From Sphingomonadales bacterium (GTDB lineage Bacteria; Pseudomonadota; Alphaproteobacteria; Sphingomonadales; Sphingomonadaceae), in the NCBI GenBank assembly GCA_025360285.1, contig JANYCM010000200.1:1-12555 (forward strand): 12,555 nucleotides of DNA. The letters are read 5' to 3'. Positions 6,067 to 12,032 of the stretch are shown in pieces. A program made the translations under genes and the position numbers. How positions within the stretch are numbered: the first letter of the stretch is position 1; each line of letters opens with the position of its first letter. The notes under the pieces were generated by a model. It did no database searches. It was not told the DNA's origin and saw nothing but the letters and a program-made list of their open reading frames with translations.

Positions 6067-6770
6067 GGCCGTAGTTTCAGATAGATAATGGTTTGCGTGG
6101 CGGCGGCGGCGATTGAAAACCCCGTCGCCAGCATGGCCGGCACCAGTGCCGCCACAAAACCCGCAATGGCTTTGGCGCCGACCAGCATCAGCACGGTGGC
6201 CCGCGCCGCGCCGACACCCGCCGCCAGCAGGCTGGCGCCCAGGATGAACAACAGGCCCAGGACAATGAACCATAATATGGCCCAGCCCTGCCCCGCCGTC
6301 AGCGCCCAGCTGCGCCGCAACAGCGCGATCGGGCCGAGCTGTTCACACGCCGCCACCGGCACCAGCACGAACAATCGTGCCGTTATGTAAAGCCCTGGAA
6401 TAACGAAGCAAATGATGCCGAAGCCGGTCGGGAGCGCCGACAGCAGCAACGCCGCGGCATAGGCCGGCAGAGCGATAAATCCCGTCGCCAGGGCGCGGCG
6501 CGGCGCGGCCGCCGGCAAAGCAATGCGGTGCGCCACCGCCAGTTGCGCGATGGCGGCGATGATGCCGGGCAGCAGGATCAACAGGAACACCGTGCGCGGC
6601 GTGAATTCCGCCATGGTCCGCGGCTGCGCCGGGCCAAACAGCGAGGTCACCATATCGACAAGCAGGGTGAAGGGCGCCGCCAGGCTGAACAATGTGCCGA
6701 AATCCGGGCGCATGGCGGCGACGCTGTCCCGCCAGATCGCCCCTGGCGTCAGGTTGATATCACCCGGCAT
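6063..6770 (-). CDS. Polytopic membrane protein of unknown function
   Basis: The 235-residue protein has about six hydrophobic segments (roughly 26-46, 61-82, 96-114, 116-138, 162-186, 193-225). The loop LLRRSWALTAGQGW (150-163) resembles the RSWxLTxGxxW motif seen in the YciC/UPF0259 group and in membrane domains often annotated as glycerophosphoryl diester phosphodiesterase membrane domain proteins. No phosphodiesterase catalytic domain is present. It is the last gene of the zeta-bolA-grxD cluster and starts 10 bp after the grxD stop, with a weak GGA close to the ATG. Its TAA (6063-6065) overlaps the GNAT stop (6064-6066) on the other strand, leaving no space for a terminator between them. 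Function is unknown. Confidence 0.8.
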   Translation of the reverse strand: MPGDINLTPGAIWRDSVAAMRPDFGTLFSLAAPFTLLVDMVTSLFGPAQPRTMAEFTPRTVFLLILLPGIIAAIAQLAVAHRIALPAAAPRRALATGFIALPAYAAALLLSALPTGFGIICFVIPGLYITARLFVLVPVAACEQLGPIALLRRSWALTAGQGWAILWFIVLGLLFILGASLLAAGVGAARATVLMLVGAKAIAGFVAALVPAMLATGFSIAAAATQTIIYLKLRP

Positions 6771-6780
6771 TTTCCGGCGA

Positions 6781-7116
6781 TCAGGCGGTGGTGCGAGCGG
6801 CGCCGGCCTTGACGAGCAGGTCGGTCAATTCCCCGGCCTGGTACATCTCCATCATGATGTCGGAACCACCGACAAATTCGCCGCCGATATAGAGCTGCGG
6901 CACCGTCGGCCAATCCGAATAGGCCTTGACGCCCTGGCGGATTTCCGGGTCAGCGAGCACGTCAACCCCTTCAAATTCCACGCCCAGCCGTTCCAAAATG
7001 GCGACCGCCGTGCTGGAAAAGCCGCATTGCGGAAACAGCGGCGTGCCCTTCATGAACAACACCACCGGGGTGGTGGTAACAAGCGTTTCGATGCGATTAT
7101 GAACGGTATCGGACAT
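6781..7116 (-). CDS. grxD: Monothiol glutaredoxin, Grx4/CGFS type
   Basis: A 111-residue single-domain monothiol glutaredoxin. Visible features are Lys23 of the FMKG segment, the active site CGFS (31-34) in FPQCGFSS, the cis-Pro loop WPTVPQLYI (69-77) and the glutathione-binding GGSD (83-86). Family members of this type bind a [2Fe-2S] cluster with glutathione as a homodimer or as a heterodimer with BolA, and pass clusters to acceptor proteins in the cytosol. bolA lies directly upstream and its TGA abuts the ribosome site here (TGAGGAGGCATATATG), so the partners are co-translated neighbours. This gives strong context support for the Grx4-BolA complex. Confidence 0.96.
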   Translation of the reverse strand: MSDTVHNRIETLVTTTPVVLFMKGTPLFPQCGFSSTAVAILERLGVEFEGVDVLADPEIRQGVKAYSDWPTVPQLYIGGEFVGGSDIMMEMYQAGELTDLLVKAGAARTTA

Positions 7117-7126
7117 ATATGCCTCC

Positions 7127-7357
7127 TCAGGCGGGAATCGTGGTCAGTTGCAAGGCATGAAGCACACCGCCCATGCGGCCGCCAAGCGCGTTATAGACGA
7201 GTTGATGCTGGCGCACCCGCGGCAGGCCGGCAAACTGGCTTGCCGTCACACGCGCGGCATAATGGTCGCCATCCCCGGCCAGATCGGTAATCTCGACAGT
7301 GGCACCCGGCAGCGCCGCGCGGATGGCGGCTTCGATTTCGTGCGCCGGCATCGCCAT
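7127..7357 (-). CDS. BolA-family protein
   Basis: The 76-residue BolA/IbaG-size protein comprises an N-terminal helix (AHEIEAAIRAALPGATVEITDL), a short loop with GDGDHYAARV, and the family's C-terminal helix-strand with RVRQHQLVYNALGGRMGGVLHALQLTT (47-73). His51 lies in the region where BolA proteins provide a cluster ligand to Grx4. ATG at 7357 directly follows the TAA of the zeta gene (TAAATG, zero spacing), with GGAAG inside the upstream gene 8 nt before it. A second ATG two codons later (MPAHE) is a possible alternative start. Likely role: partner of the downstream CGFS glutaredoxin in Fe-S cluster handling. It could instead be called ibaG-like, so no symbol is given. Confidence 0.93.
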   Translation of the reverse strand: MAMPAHEIEAAIRAALPGATVEITDLAGDGDHYAARVTASQFAGLPRVRQHQLVYNALGGRMGGVLHALQLTTIPA

Positions 7358-7675
7358 TTACATAGCTTCCATGATCTGGTGGCGGGCGTCAGCGGCCTTG
7401 GCGGTGAGCGCTGTGCGGATGTCGGCTTCGCTGGTGCCGGTGGCGGCGAGGTCGGTGACAAGCTTGCGGATAACATCGTCGTCACCGGCATGTTCGAAAT
7501 CGGCGGATATCACGGATTTGGCATAGGTTTCAGCCGCTTCCGGGGTCATCCCGAGCAGCCCGGCCGCCCATAGACCCAGTAATTTGTTGCGCCGCGCCAC
7601 CACCTTGAACTGCATTTCGGCATCATGGGCGAACTGGTTTTCAAAAGCATTTTCGCGATTGTCGAAGGTTGTCAT
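7358..7675 (-). CDS. DUF1476 protein, F1F0-ATP synthase inhibitor zeta type
   Basis: The 105-residue all-helical protein matches the DUF1476 family. Its characterised member in Paracoccus denitrificans is the zeta subunit, which binds F1 and blocks ATP hydrolysis. The conserved opening is present: TFDNRENAFENQFAHDAEMQ (3-22), then FKVVARRNKLLGLWAA (23-38), with LGMTPEAAETYAKSVI after it and D(D/V)VIRKL at 67-72. No signal peptide is seen, in keeping with a cytoplasmic F1 regulator. It is the first gene of a tight cluster with bolA, grxD and the membrane protein. A possible sigma70-like promoter, TTGAAC-N17-TATCTG, lies at 7705-7733 on the minus strand, giving a leader of about 23 nt; it is weak (7 of 12 consensus bases by my count). 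Confidence 0.93.
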   Translation of the reverse strand: MTTFDNRENAFENQFAHDAEMQFKVVARRNKLLGLWAAGLLGMTPEAAETYAKSVISADFEHAGDDDVIRKLVTDLAATGTSEADIRTALTAKAADARHQIMEAM

Positions 7676-7896
7676 GCGGGCTCCGCCGGCTGCTGTTGCC
7701 TATGCAGATAGAGGGCCGGGGCGATCGGTTCAATGCCAAGCATGTCCCGCCACGCATTGCAGTCACGCCATGGCCGCGCTATGCAAGGTGAACTGCCCCG
7801 GGCGCGCCTTTGCCGGTGTCTCCGGGGTTTTGTCATTGAAGTGGTCCGCCGTGCCCGACGCGGATCATCAAAAGGGCAGCCCAGGAGTTAAGAGGC

Positions 7897-8673
7897 ATGT
7901 CACGCCGCCGCCAGATTTACGAGGGCAAGGCCAAAATCCTCTATGAGGGGCCTGAACCCGGCACGATTATCCAATATTTCAAGGATGATGCCACCGCTTT
8001 CAATGCCCAGAAAAAGGGCACGATCAGCGGCAAGGGCGTGTTGAACAATCGCATTTCCGAGCATCTGTTCACCCTGCTCGCCACCATCGGCATCCCTACA
8101 CACTTCATCCGGCGTCTCAACATGCGTGAGCAACTGGTTCGCCAGGTTGAGATCATTCCCATCGAGGTCGTTGTCCGCAATGTCGTCGCCGGCAGCCTGG
8201 CCAAGCGTTTCGGGCTGGAGGAAGGCACCACCCTGCCGCGCACCATCCTGGAATATTATTACAAGGATGACGCGCTGGGCGATCCGCTTGTTACCGATGA
8301 GCATATTGCGGCGTTCGGCTGGGCCAGCCAGGAGGAGATGCACGATATCGCCGACATGGCGATCCGGGTGAATGATTTCATGGCCGGGCTGTTTGCCGGC
8401 GTCGGCATCCGACTCGTTGATTTCAAACTGGAATTTGGCCGTTTGTTCGATGGTGAATTCGCCCGGGTGATCCTGGCGGACGAGATCAGCCCCGATGGTT
8501 GCCGGCTGTGGGATATGAAAACCAACGAAAAATTGGACAAGGACCGCTTTCGGCGGGACCTGGGCGGCGAGGTTGAGGCCTATCAGGAAGTCGCCCGCCG
8601 CCTGGGGCTGATGCCCGAGGATGAATCGGCGGTGCTCGACCTGGATGAACACCGCAAGGCGCGGGGCAAATAG
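7897..8673 (+). CDS. purC: SAICAR synthetase
   Basis: Phosphoribosylaminoimidazole-succinocarboxamide synthase joins CAIR with aspartate using ATP in de novo purine synthesis. At 258 residues it is the stand-alone bacterial form, not fused to PurE. Seen: the N-terminal YEGKAKILYEG (8-18), DATAFNAQKKGTISGKGVLNN (31-51), the signature IPIEVVVRNVVAGS (87-100), LVDFKLEFG (173-181) and DEISPDGCRLWD (195-206). ATG at 7897 is preceded by AGGAG at 9-nt spacing. In the 221-bp divergent gap a weak TTGCAG-N17-TATGCA (7757-7785) could be its promoter (6 of 12 consensus bases). No PurR-like operator or riboswitch was recognised. The gene stands alone on its strand, as is common in alphaproteobacteria where pur genes are scattered. 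Confidence 0.98.
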   Translation: MSRRRQIYEGKAKILYEGPEPGTIIQYFKDDATAFNAQKKGTISGKGVLNNRISEHLFTLLATIGIPTHFIRRLNMREQLVRQVEIIPIEVVVRNVVAGSLAKRFGLEEGTTLPRTILEYYYKDDALGDPLVTDEHIAAFGWASQEEMHDIADMAIRVNDFMAGLFAGVGIRLVDFKLEFGRLFDGEFARVILADEISPDGCRLWDMKTNEKLDKDRFRRDLGGEVEAYQEVARRLGLMPEDESAVLDLDEHRKARGK

Positions 8674-8765
8674 GGGCTTTTCGGGCAGGTTTTGCGGGTT
8701 TTCCGGGGCGGTTGCCGGATCAAGCCACGGGAAAAACCGGGGTGTCCACGGGTTTCGGCGCGGAC

Positions 8766-8788
8766 GCGGCGGGTGCGCCGCCGGTTTT
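8766..8788 (+). terminator. Possible terminator hairpin after purC
   Basis: GCGGCG (8766-8771) and CGCCGC (8776-8781) form a perfect 6-bp stem with a GGTG loop, followed by CGGTTTTCA. It lies about 90 nt past the purC stop and touches the end of the convergent MFS gene. The T-run is short and offset, so the assignment is tentative. A second, bulged pairing between GGTTTTCC and GGAAAAACC exists earlier in the gap. Confidence 0.35.
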
Positions 8789-10002
8789 CACCCCCAATTC
8801 AGCCGTTCAACCCGCCGCACCCCGACCAGAAACACCACCAGCCCCGCCATCACCACCACGGCGGTTAGCGTAAACGCCGGGGCATAGCCGGCGCGATCGA
8901 CGATCACGCCCGTCACCACCGGGCCGATGATGCCGGCAAAATTGCCGACGGCACTTTGCACGCCGACCCAGCGCCCCGCCGATGCCGCCCCGGCCAGCGT
9001 CTGCCCCGCGGTGAACAGGATGCCGGTGTTGCAGCCAAAGCACAGGCTGGTCGGCACCAGCACCGCCATCAGCGTGATGGTCGATGTCGTCATCGGCAGC
9101 ACGAGAACGCCGGCCGCCGAAATCACGAAGCCGCCGATGGCAAAGGCACGGCGCACTGCTGGCGCATCGCGACCGGCGGCGATCAACCGGTCGATCCACG
9201 CCGCCGAAGCCGCCGTGCCGATGGTCTGGAACAGATAGAAAAACGCCGTCAGCAGCGCCATGTCGCCGATGCCATAACCGCGTTCCTTGACGAGATAGAG
9301 CGGCAACCAGGCGATGATGAAATACAGCGAATAGGTGCCGGCAAAATGAAACACCGACATCGCCCACAGCGACGGCGTTGCCAGCAGCCGCGGATAGGCA
9401 ACCGCCGCTTCGGCCACCGCTTCCGGCGCATCAACCTCGGCGCGCAGCCGCGCCCATGGCAGCAGCCAGAGCAGAGTCACCAGCCCGAAAACAATGAACA
9501 TCGTCCGCCAATCGGCGACTTCCAGAATGGCGCCCCCGGCCAGCGTGCCGACCAGCGGCCCCATCGCCAGCCCGCCCGACAGCGCGATGTTGACGGTGGC
9601 ACGGCGATGATCGGGCGCCCGCGCCATCAGTTTGGAGGCGCTGGGGAACGCCACCCCCTCCCCCACCCCCATCGCCAGGCGCAGCGCGACAAGCGATGCG
9701 AGGCCGCCGGCAAAGCCGGTGCAAAAGGTCGCCAGCGCCCAAAGCCCGACGCCGCCGGCCATCAACCGGTGGACCGAAATCCGGTCGGCGAGCCAGCCGG
9801 CCAGCAGCAGCGCCGGCACATAGGTCCAGAAAAACGCCGAGACAACGAGGCCATAGCCCGTCGCCGTCAGGTGCATTTCATCCTTGATCAGCGGCGCCGC
9901 GATGCTGACCGCGCCGCGATCGACATAGTTGAGCATGATCGCCAGCCCGGTCATCACGACCAGGGCGAGCGAGGGACCGGCGGTGCGGGCGGGCATTGGC
10001 AT
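8788..10002 (-). CDS. MFS transporter, ACS-like
   Basis: The 404-residue major facilitator permease has about 12 membrane helices in two six-helix halves. Helix 1 carries LNYVDRGAVSIAAPLI, the NYxDR start typical of the anion:cation symporter (ACS) family, whose members take up organic anions such as sugar acids. MFS motif A follows helix 2 as GWLADRISVHRLMAG (69-83), and GVGEGVAFPSASKL fits the helix 4 region. The substrate cannot be read from sequence. I place the start at ATG 10002 (MPMPARTAG), with another ATG two codons later. The frame opens as far back as 10083, but that would overlap the L,D-transpeptidase end by 26 bp and add an Arg-rich, unconserved-looking stretch. No good ribosome site precedes any candidate. 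It lies 55 bp downstream of the L,D-transpeptidase gene. Confidence 0.85.
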   Translation of the reverse strand: MPMPARTAGPSLALVVMTGLAIMLNYVDRGAVSIAAPLIKDEMHLTATGYGLVVSAFFWTYVPALLLAGWLADRISVHRLMAGGVGLWALATFCTGFAGGLASLVALRLAMGVGEGVAFPSASKLMARAPDHRRATVNIALSGGLAMGPLVGTLAGGAILEVADWRTMFIVFGLVTLLWLLPWARLRAEVDAPEAVAEAAVAYPRLLATPSLWAMSVFHFAGTYSLYFIIAWLPLYLVKERGYGIGDMALLTAFFYLFQTIGTAASAAWIDRLIAAGRDAPAVRRAFAIGGFVISAAGVLVLPMTTSTITLMAVLVPTSLCFGCNTGILFTAGQTLAGAASAGRWVGVQSAVGNFAGIIGPVVTGVIVDRAGYAPAFTLTAVVVMAGLVVFLVGVRRVERLNWG

Positions 10003-10057
10003 GGGCCGGGACGCTGGCAGAAGTTGCTGCAATGTCAACGCAGGTGCGGTTGGATGC

Positions 10058-11098
10058 CTAACGCACCGGCGCTTTCCGCCCATAGGCGCTGAGCGGGGCG
10101 GGCGTTACCAGCAGCGTCGTGCCCGGCACCAGCACGGCCAGCAATTCGCTGCGGAAGGCCGGCGGCAGGCGGGCGTCGGCGAGCGGCAGCGCGCCGGCAC
10201 TGCTGTCACCGGGGATCGGCAGGTGCAGCCAGCGCCGGCCCTGGGCATCGGCGCTGTTGAGGGTGAAGGCCTGCGAATCGGTGATCGGCACCAAGGTGGT
10301 GATGTCGCTCGATCCGATCTCGATGCCATCGCGCAGCACGACGAGCCGGCGATCGGCACCGCTGATGACGATCGTTAGCGGGCCGGTCGGTGATGCGGTC
10401 GGCGACCAGGTGAAATTGCCGGCCGGGCCCGGTGCGGCCGCATCATCATTGTCCAGCAAGGGCGCGGTAGTGGCGATCAGCGGCATGGTGCCGGTGTCGG
10501 TGATATCGACGGTGGTGGCGCCGGTGGTGGTGATGGCGAACAATGTCCTGGCAAAGGCGGCGGGCAAATGCACGCAGCCATGCGAATTGGGCCTCGCCCC
10601 CACCTTGCCGGCATGGAGGAAGATGCCATCGCGCGTCAGCCGCTGGCTGTCCCGCATCGGCGCATAGACGCTGGTGCCGGGGATCTTGTATTTGTTCGAC
10701 ACATGATTGGCGTCCTTGGCCAGGATCGGGAAGGTGCCGGTGGGGGTGAGATGGCCGGCGCGGCCGGTGGACACCGTCGTCACGCCGATGCGCACGCCGT
10801 TGCGGTAGATGAAAGCGCGCTGCAACGGCAGGCTGACGATGATCAGCACCGGGCCTTCGGGCGCAATGGCTTCGGCCCAATGAAACTGGCCAGGCTTCAG
10901 GCGGGCGATGGCATCGCTGTCCCACAAGACATCGGCGGTTTCGCTGGGGTTAGGCACCATAACCGGGGCCAGCATCGGGGTTGTCGGCGCTGCCAGAGCC
11001 GGTGCTGGTGCCGGCATCTGCGCTGCTGCGCCCTGCGCGAACGCCAGTGCCAAAGCTGCCGTAACCAAACTGCCGCGGTTCATGCCCCGAATATGCAT
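10058..11098 (-). CDS. L,D-transpeptidase (YkuD) with degenerate second copy
   Basis: A 346-residue exported enzyme of the YkuD family, which forms L,D cross-links in peptidoglycan or attaches proteins to it, acting in the periplasm. ATG at 11098 has AGGGGG at 7-nt spacing; a TTG 11 codons upstream and an ATG five codons downstream are less likely. Residues 1-27 are a Sec signal peptide (AQGAAAQ), followed by a Pro/Ala-rich linker (28-50). The catalytic domain spans about 82-200, with LHAGKVGARP and the active-site SHGCVH (172-177; Cys175 nucleophile, His162 upstream). Residues 239-332 repeat the first and last strands of this domain but lack the His/SHGC core (see findings). The neighbours are envelope genes, which fits a cell-wall role. 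Confidence 0.92.
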   Translation of the reverse strand: MHIRGMNRGSLVTAALALAFAQGAAAQMPAPAPALAAPTTPMLAPVMVPNPSETADVLWDSDAIARLKPGQFHWAEAIAPEGPVLIIVSLPLQRAFIYRNGVRIGVTTVSTGRAGHLTPTGTFPILAKDANHVSNKYKIPGTSVYAPMRDSQRLTRDGIFLHAGKVGARPNSHGCVHLPAAFARTLFAITTTGATTVDITDTGTMPLIATTAPLLDNDDAAAPGPAGNFTWSPTASPTGPLTIVISGADRRLVVLRDGIEIGSSDITTLVPITDSQAFTLNSADAQGRRWLHLPIPGDSSAGALPLADARLPPAFRSELLAVLVPGTTLLVTPAPLSAYGRKAPVR

Positions 11099-11170
11099 TG
11101 TCTTGCCCCCTGCTCCGTCACCTGAAATCAAATTGGCCTGATATCACTACGCTGCATTCGACGGCGGTGG

Positions 11171-11186
11171 CGTGACCAGCGTCACG
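11171..11186. promoter_or_regulatory. CRP-type palindrome upstream of L,D-transpeptidase
   Basis: CGTGAC-CAGC-GTCACG is a perfect 6-bp dyad. It matches the core of the CRP/FNR-family consensus GTGA-N6-TCAC exactly (GTGA 11172-11175, TCAC 11182-11185). It sits 73 bp before the L,D-transpeptidase ATG. If TGATAT (minus strand, 11146-11141) is the -10 element, the site centre is near -44, close to the -41.5 position of class II activated promoters, and no good -35 box is present. Site identity is seen; regulation is inferred. Confidence 0.4.
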
Positions 11187-11221
11187 TTCTGTCCTCTGCG
11201 CGCGCGAAAATTCGACGCAGT

Positions 11222-11243
11222 TGCCCCCGGATCACCGGGGGCA
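11222..11243 (-). terminator. GC-rich hairpin after the Gly/Tyr/Gln-rich gene
   Basis: TGCCCCCGG (11222-11230) and CCGGGGGCA (11235-11243) form a perfect 9-bp stem with a 4-nt loop. On the minus strand it begins 9 nt after the stop of the upstream gene. The only T-run (ATTTTCG) lies about 10 nt past the stem, so it may act as a weak terminator or as a 3'-end stabilising hairpin. Confidence 0.5.
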
Positions 11244-11251
11244 GCGCCTCG

Positions 11252-11887
11252 TCAGCCCATGCGCAAGTCAGTGATGCGGCCATAGAGGGTGGTGCAGGTG
11301 AAGCGCAGGCGCTGGGTGTCGCCATAGCCGCCACCATAACCATCATAATCACCGCTGCGCACGTCGATCAGGCCCGATACCCGGGCACCGCCGGCGAAAC
11401 CATCGACGCCGGTGATCTGGCTGACGCGGGCATCACCGCCGCGGCCACCGGCGTTTTGGGCGGCGGCCTGTGAGCAGAGGTTGATGGCAGCCTGGCCGTT
11501 ATCATAGCCCTGGGCGCCATAGCCCTGCTGGGCATAGCCACCCTGCTGGCCATAATAGCCCTGCTGGCCGTATTGGCCGGCATAGCCGCTGGCATAGCCG
11601 TTGCTGGTATAGCCGCCGCGATAGGTATCGCGATCATGGTGCGACGAGGCGATGGCGGCGATGCCGGCGATGATGCCGGCGCCGAGCAGCACCGCGCCAA
11701 CATCGACATGGCCACGACCGCGACCATAGTCACCGCCGCGATAGCCATTGCTGTAACCGCCACCAGCATAGCCGCCAGCATAGGCACCGCGGCCGCCAAA
11801 GCGTTCCTGGGCGGCGGCGGGGGCACTGGCGCCCGCCACAAGAGCGGCGAGGACGGCGGTGGTGGCGAATTTGAAAACGGTCTGCAT
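11252..11887 (-). CDS. Secreted Gly/Tyr/Gln-rich protein
   Basis: The 211-residue exported protein matches no named family I recognise. ATG at 11887 has AGGAGG at 6-nt spacing. Residues 1-26 form a Sec signal peptide (LAALVAGASAPAAA). The mature protein has a Gly/Tyr-rich stretch (30-58), a hydrophobic glycine-zipper-like segment VGAVLLGAGIIAGIAAIA (63-80), then a low-complexity Gly/Tyr/Gln tract (89-132) built of GYxGQ/QQGY variants. The C-terminal domain (133-211) looks folded, with two cysteines (138 and 198: NLCSQAAAQ and RFTCTTLYG) that could form a disulfide, and ends RITDLRMG. Sphingomonads encode secreted proteins of this general design, with unknown roles; a surface or envelope structural role is a guess. 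A good promoter lies just upstream. Confidence 0.8.
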   Translation of the reverse strand: MQTVFKFATTAVLAALVAGASAPAAAQERFGGRGAYAGGYAGGGYSNGYRGGDYGRGRGHVDVGAVLLGAGIIAGIAAIASSHHDRDTYRGGYTSNGYASGYAGQYGQQGYYGQQGGYAQQGYGAQGYDNGQAAINLCSQAAAQNAGGRGGDARVSQITGVDGFAGGARVSGLIDVRSGDYDGYGGGYGDTQRLRFTCTTLYGRITDLRMG

Positions 11888-11928
11888 GTCAGCCTCCTGG
11901 GATGAGAAGGCGGTTATGGGCGTCAGTG

Positions 11929-11956
11929 ATTGTATGGAGACTGAATGAAAAGTAAA
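11929..11956 (-). promoter_or_regulatory. Sigma70-like promoter for the Gly/Tyr/Gln-rich gene
   Basis: On the minus strand TTTACT (11956-11951) and TACAAT (11934-11929) are separated by 16 bp, matching 4 of 6 and 5 of 6 consensus bases, within the most AT-rich stretch of the window. The expected transcript would start near 11922 with a leader of about 35 nt that includes the AGGAGG ribosome site. Confidence 0.5.
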
Positions 11957-11976
11957 TGAAATATTAATTTGTTTTC

Positions 11977-12002
11977 GTCATGCCGGCGAACGCCGGCATG
12001 AC
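11977..12002. repeat. REP-like palindrome
   Basis: GTCATGCCGGCG (11977-11988) and CGCCGGCATGAC (11991-12002) form a perfect 12-bp inverted repeat with an AA loop. It lies just past the 3' end of the TolC-family gene. Palindromes of the type GTCATxCCGGCGAA(A)GCCGG are scattered in many alphaproteobacterial genomes as small extragenic repeats. No T-run follows the stem on either strand, so a classical terminator is less likely than a REP-type element, although it could still stabilise the upstream mRNA. Confidence 0.65.
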
Positions 12003-12032
12003 CGGGGGCTTTGTTACGCAGTCTGCGCCGCC

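Noticed and set aside
5395..6273. 292-codon minus-strand frame over hemF end and the GNAT gene
   Set aside because: It would overlap three better supported genes and has no recognisable domain.
7705..7785. Divergent promoters for the zeta gene and purC
   Set aside because: Hexamer pairs with 17-bp spacing exist (7705-7733 minus, 7757-7785 plus) but match only about half of the consensus, too weak to list as separate features.
7900..8652. 250-codon minus-strand frame opposite purC
   Set aside because: It mirrors purC almost exactly; purC has the conserved motifs and ribosome site, the mirror has none.
8956..10092. 378-codon plus-strand frame opposite the MFS gene
   Set aside because: It is rich in Arg, Gln, His and Gly with no domain. 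The minus strand encodes a clear 12-helix permease.
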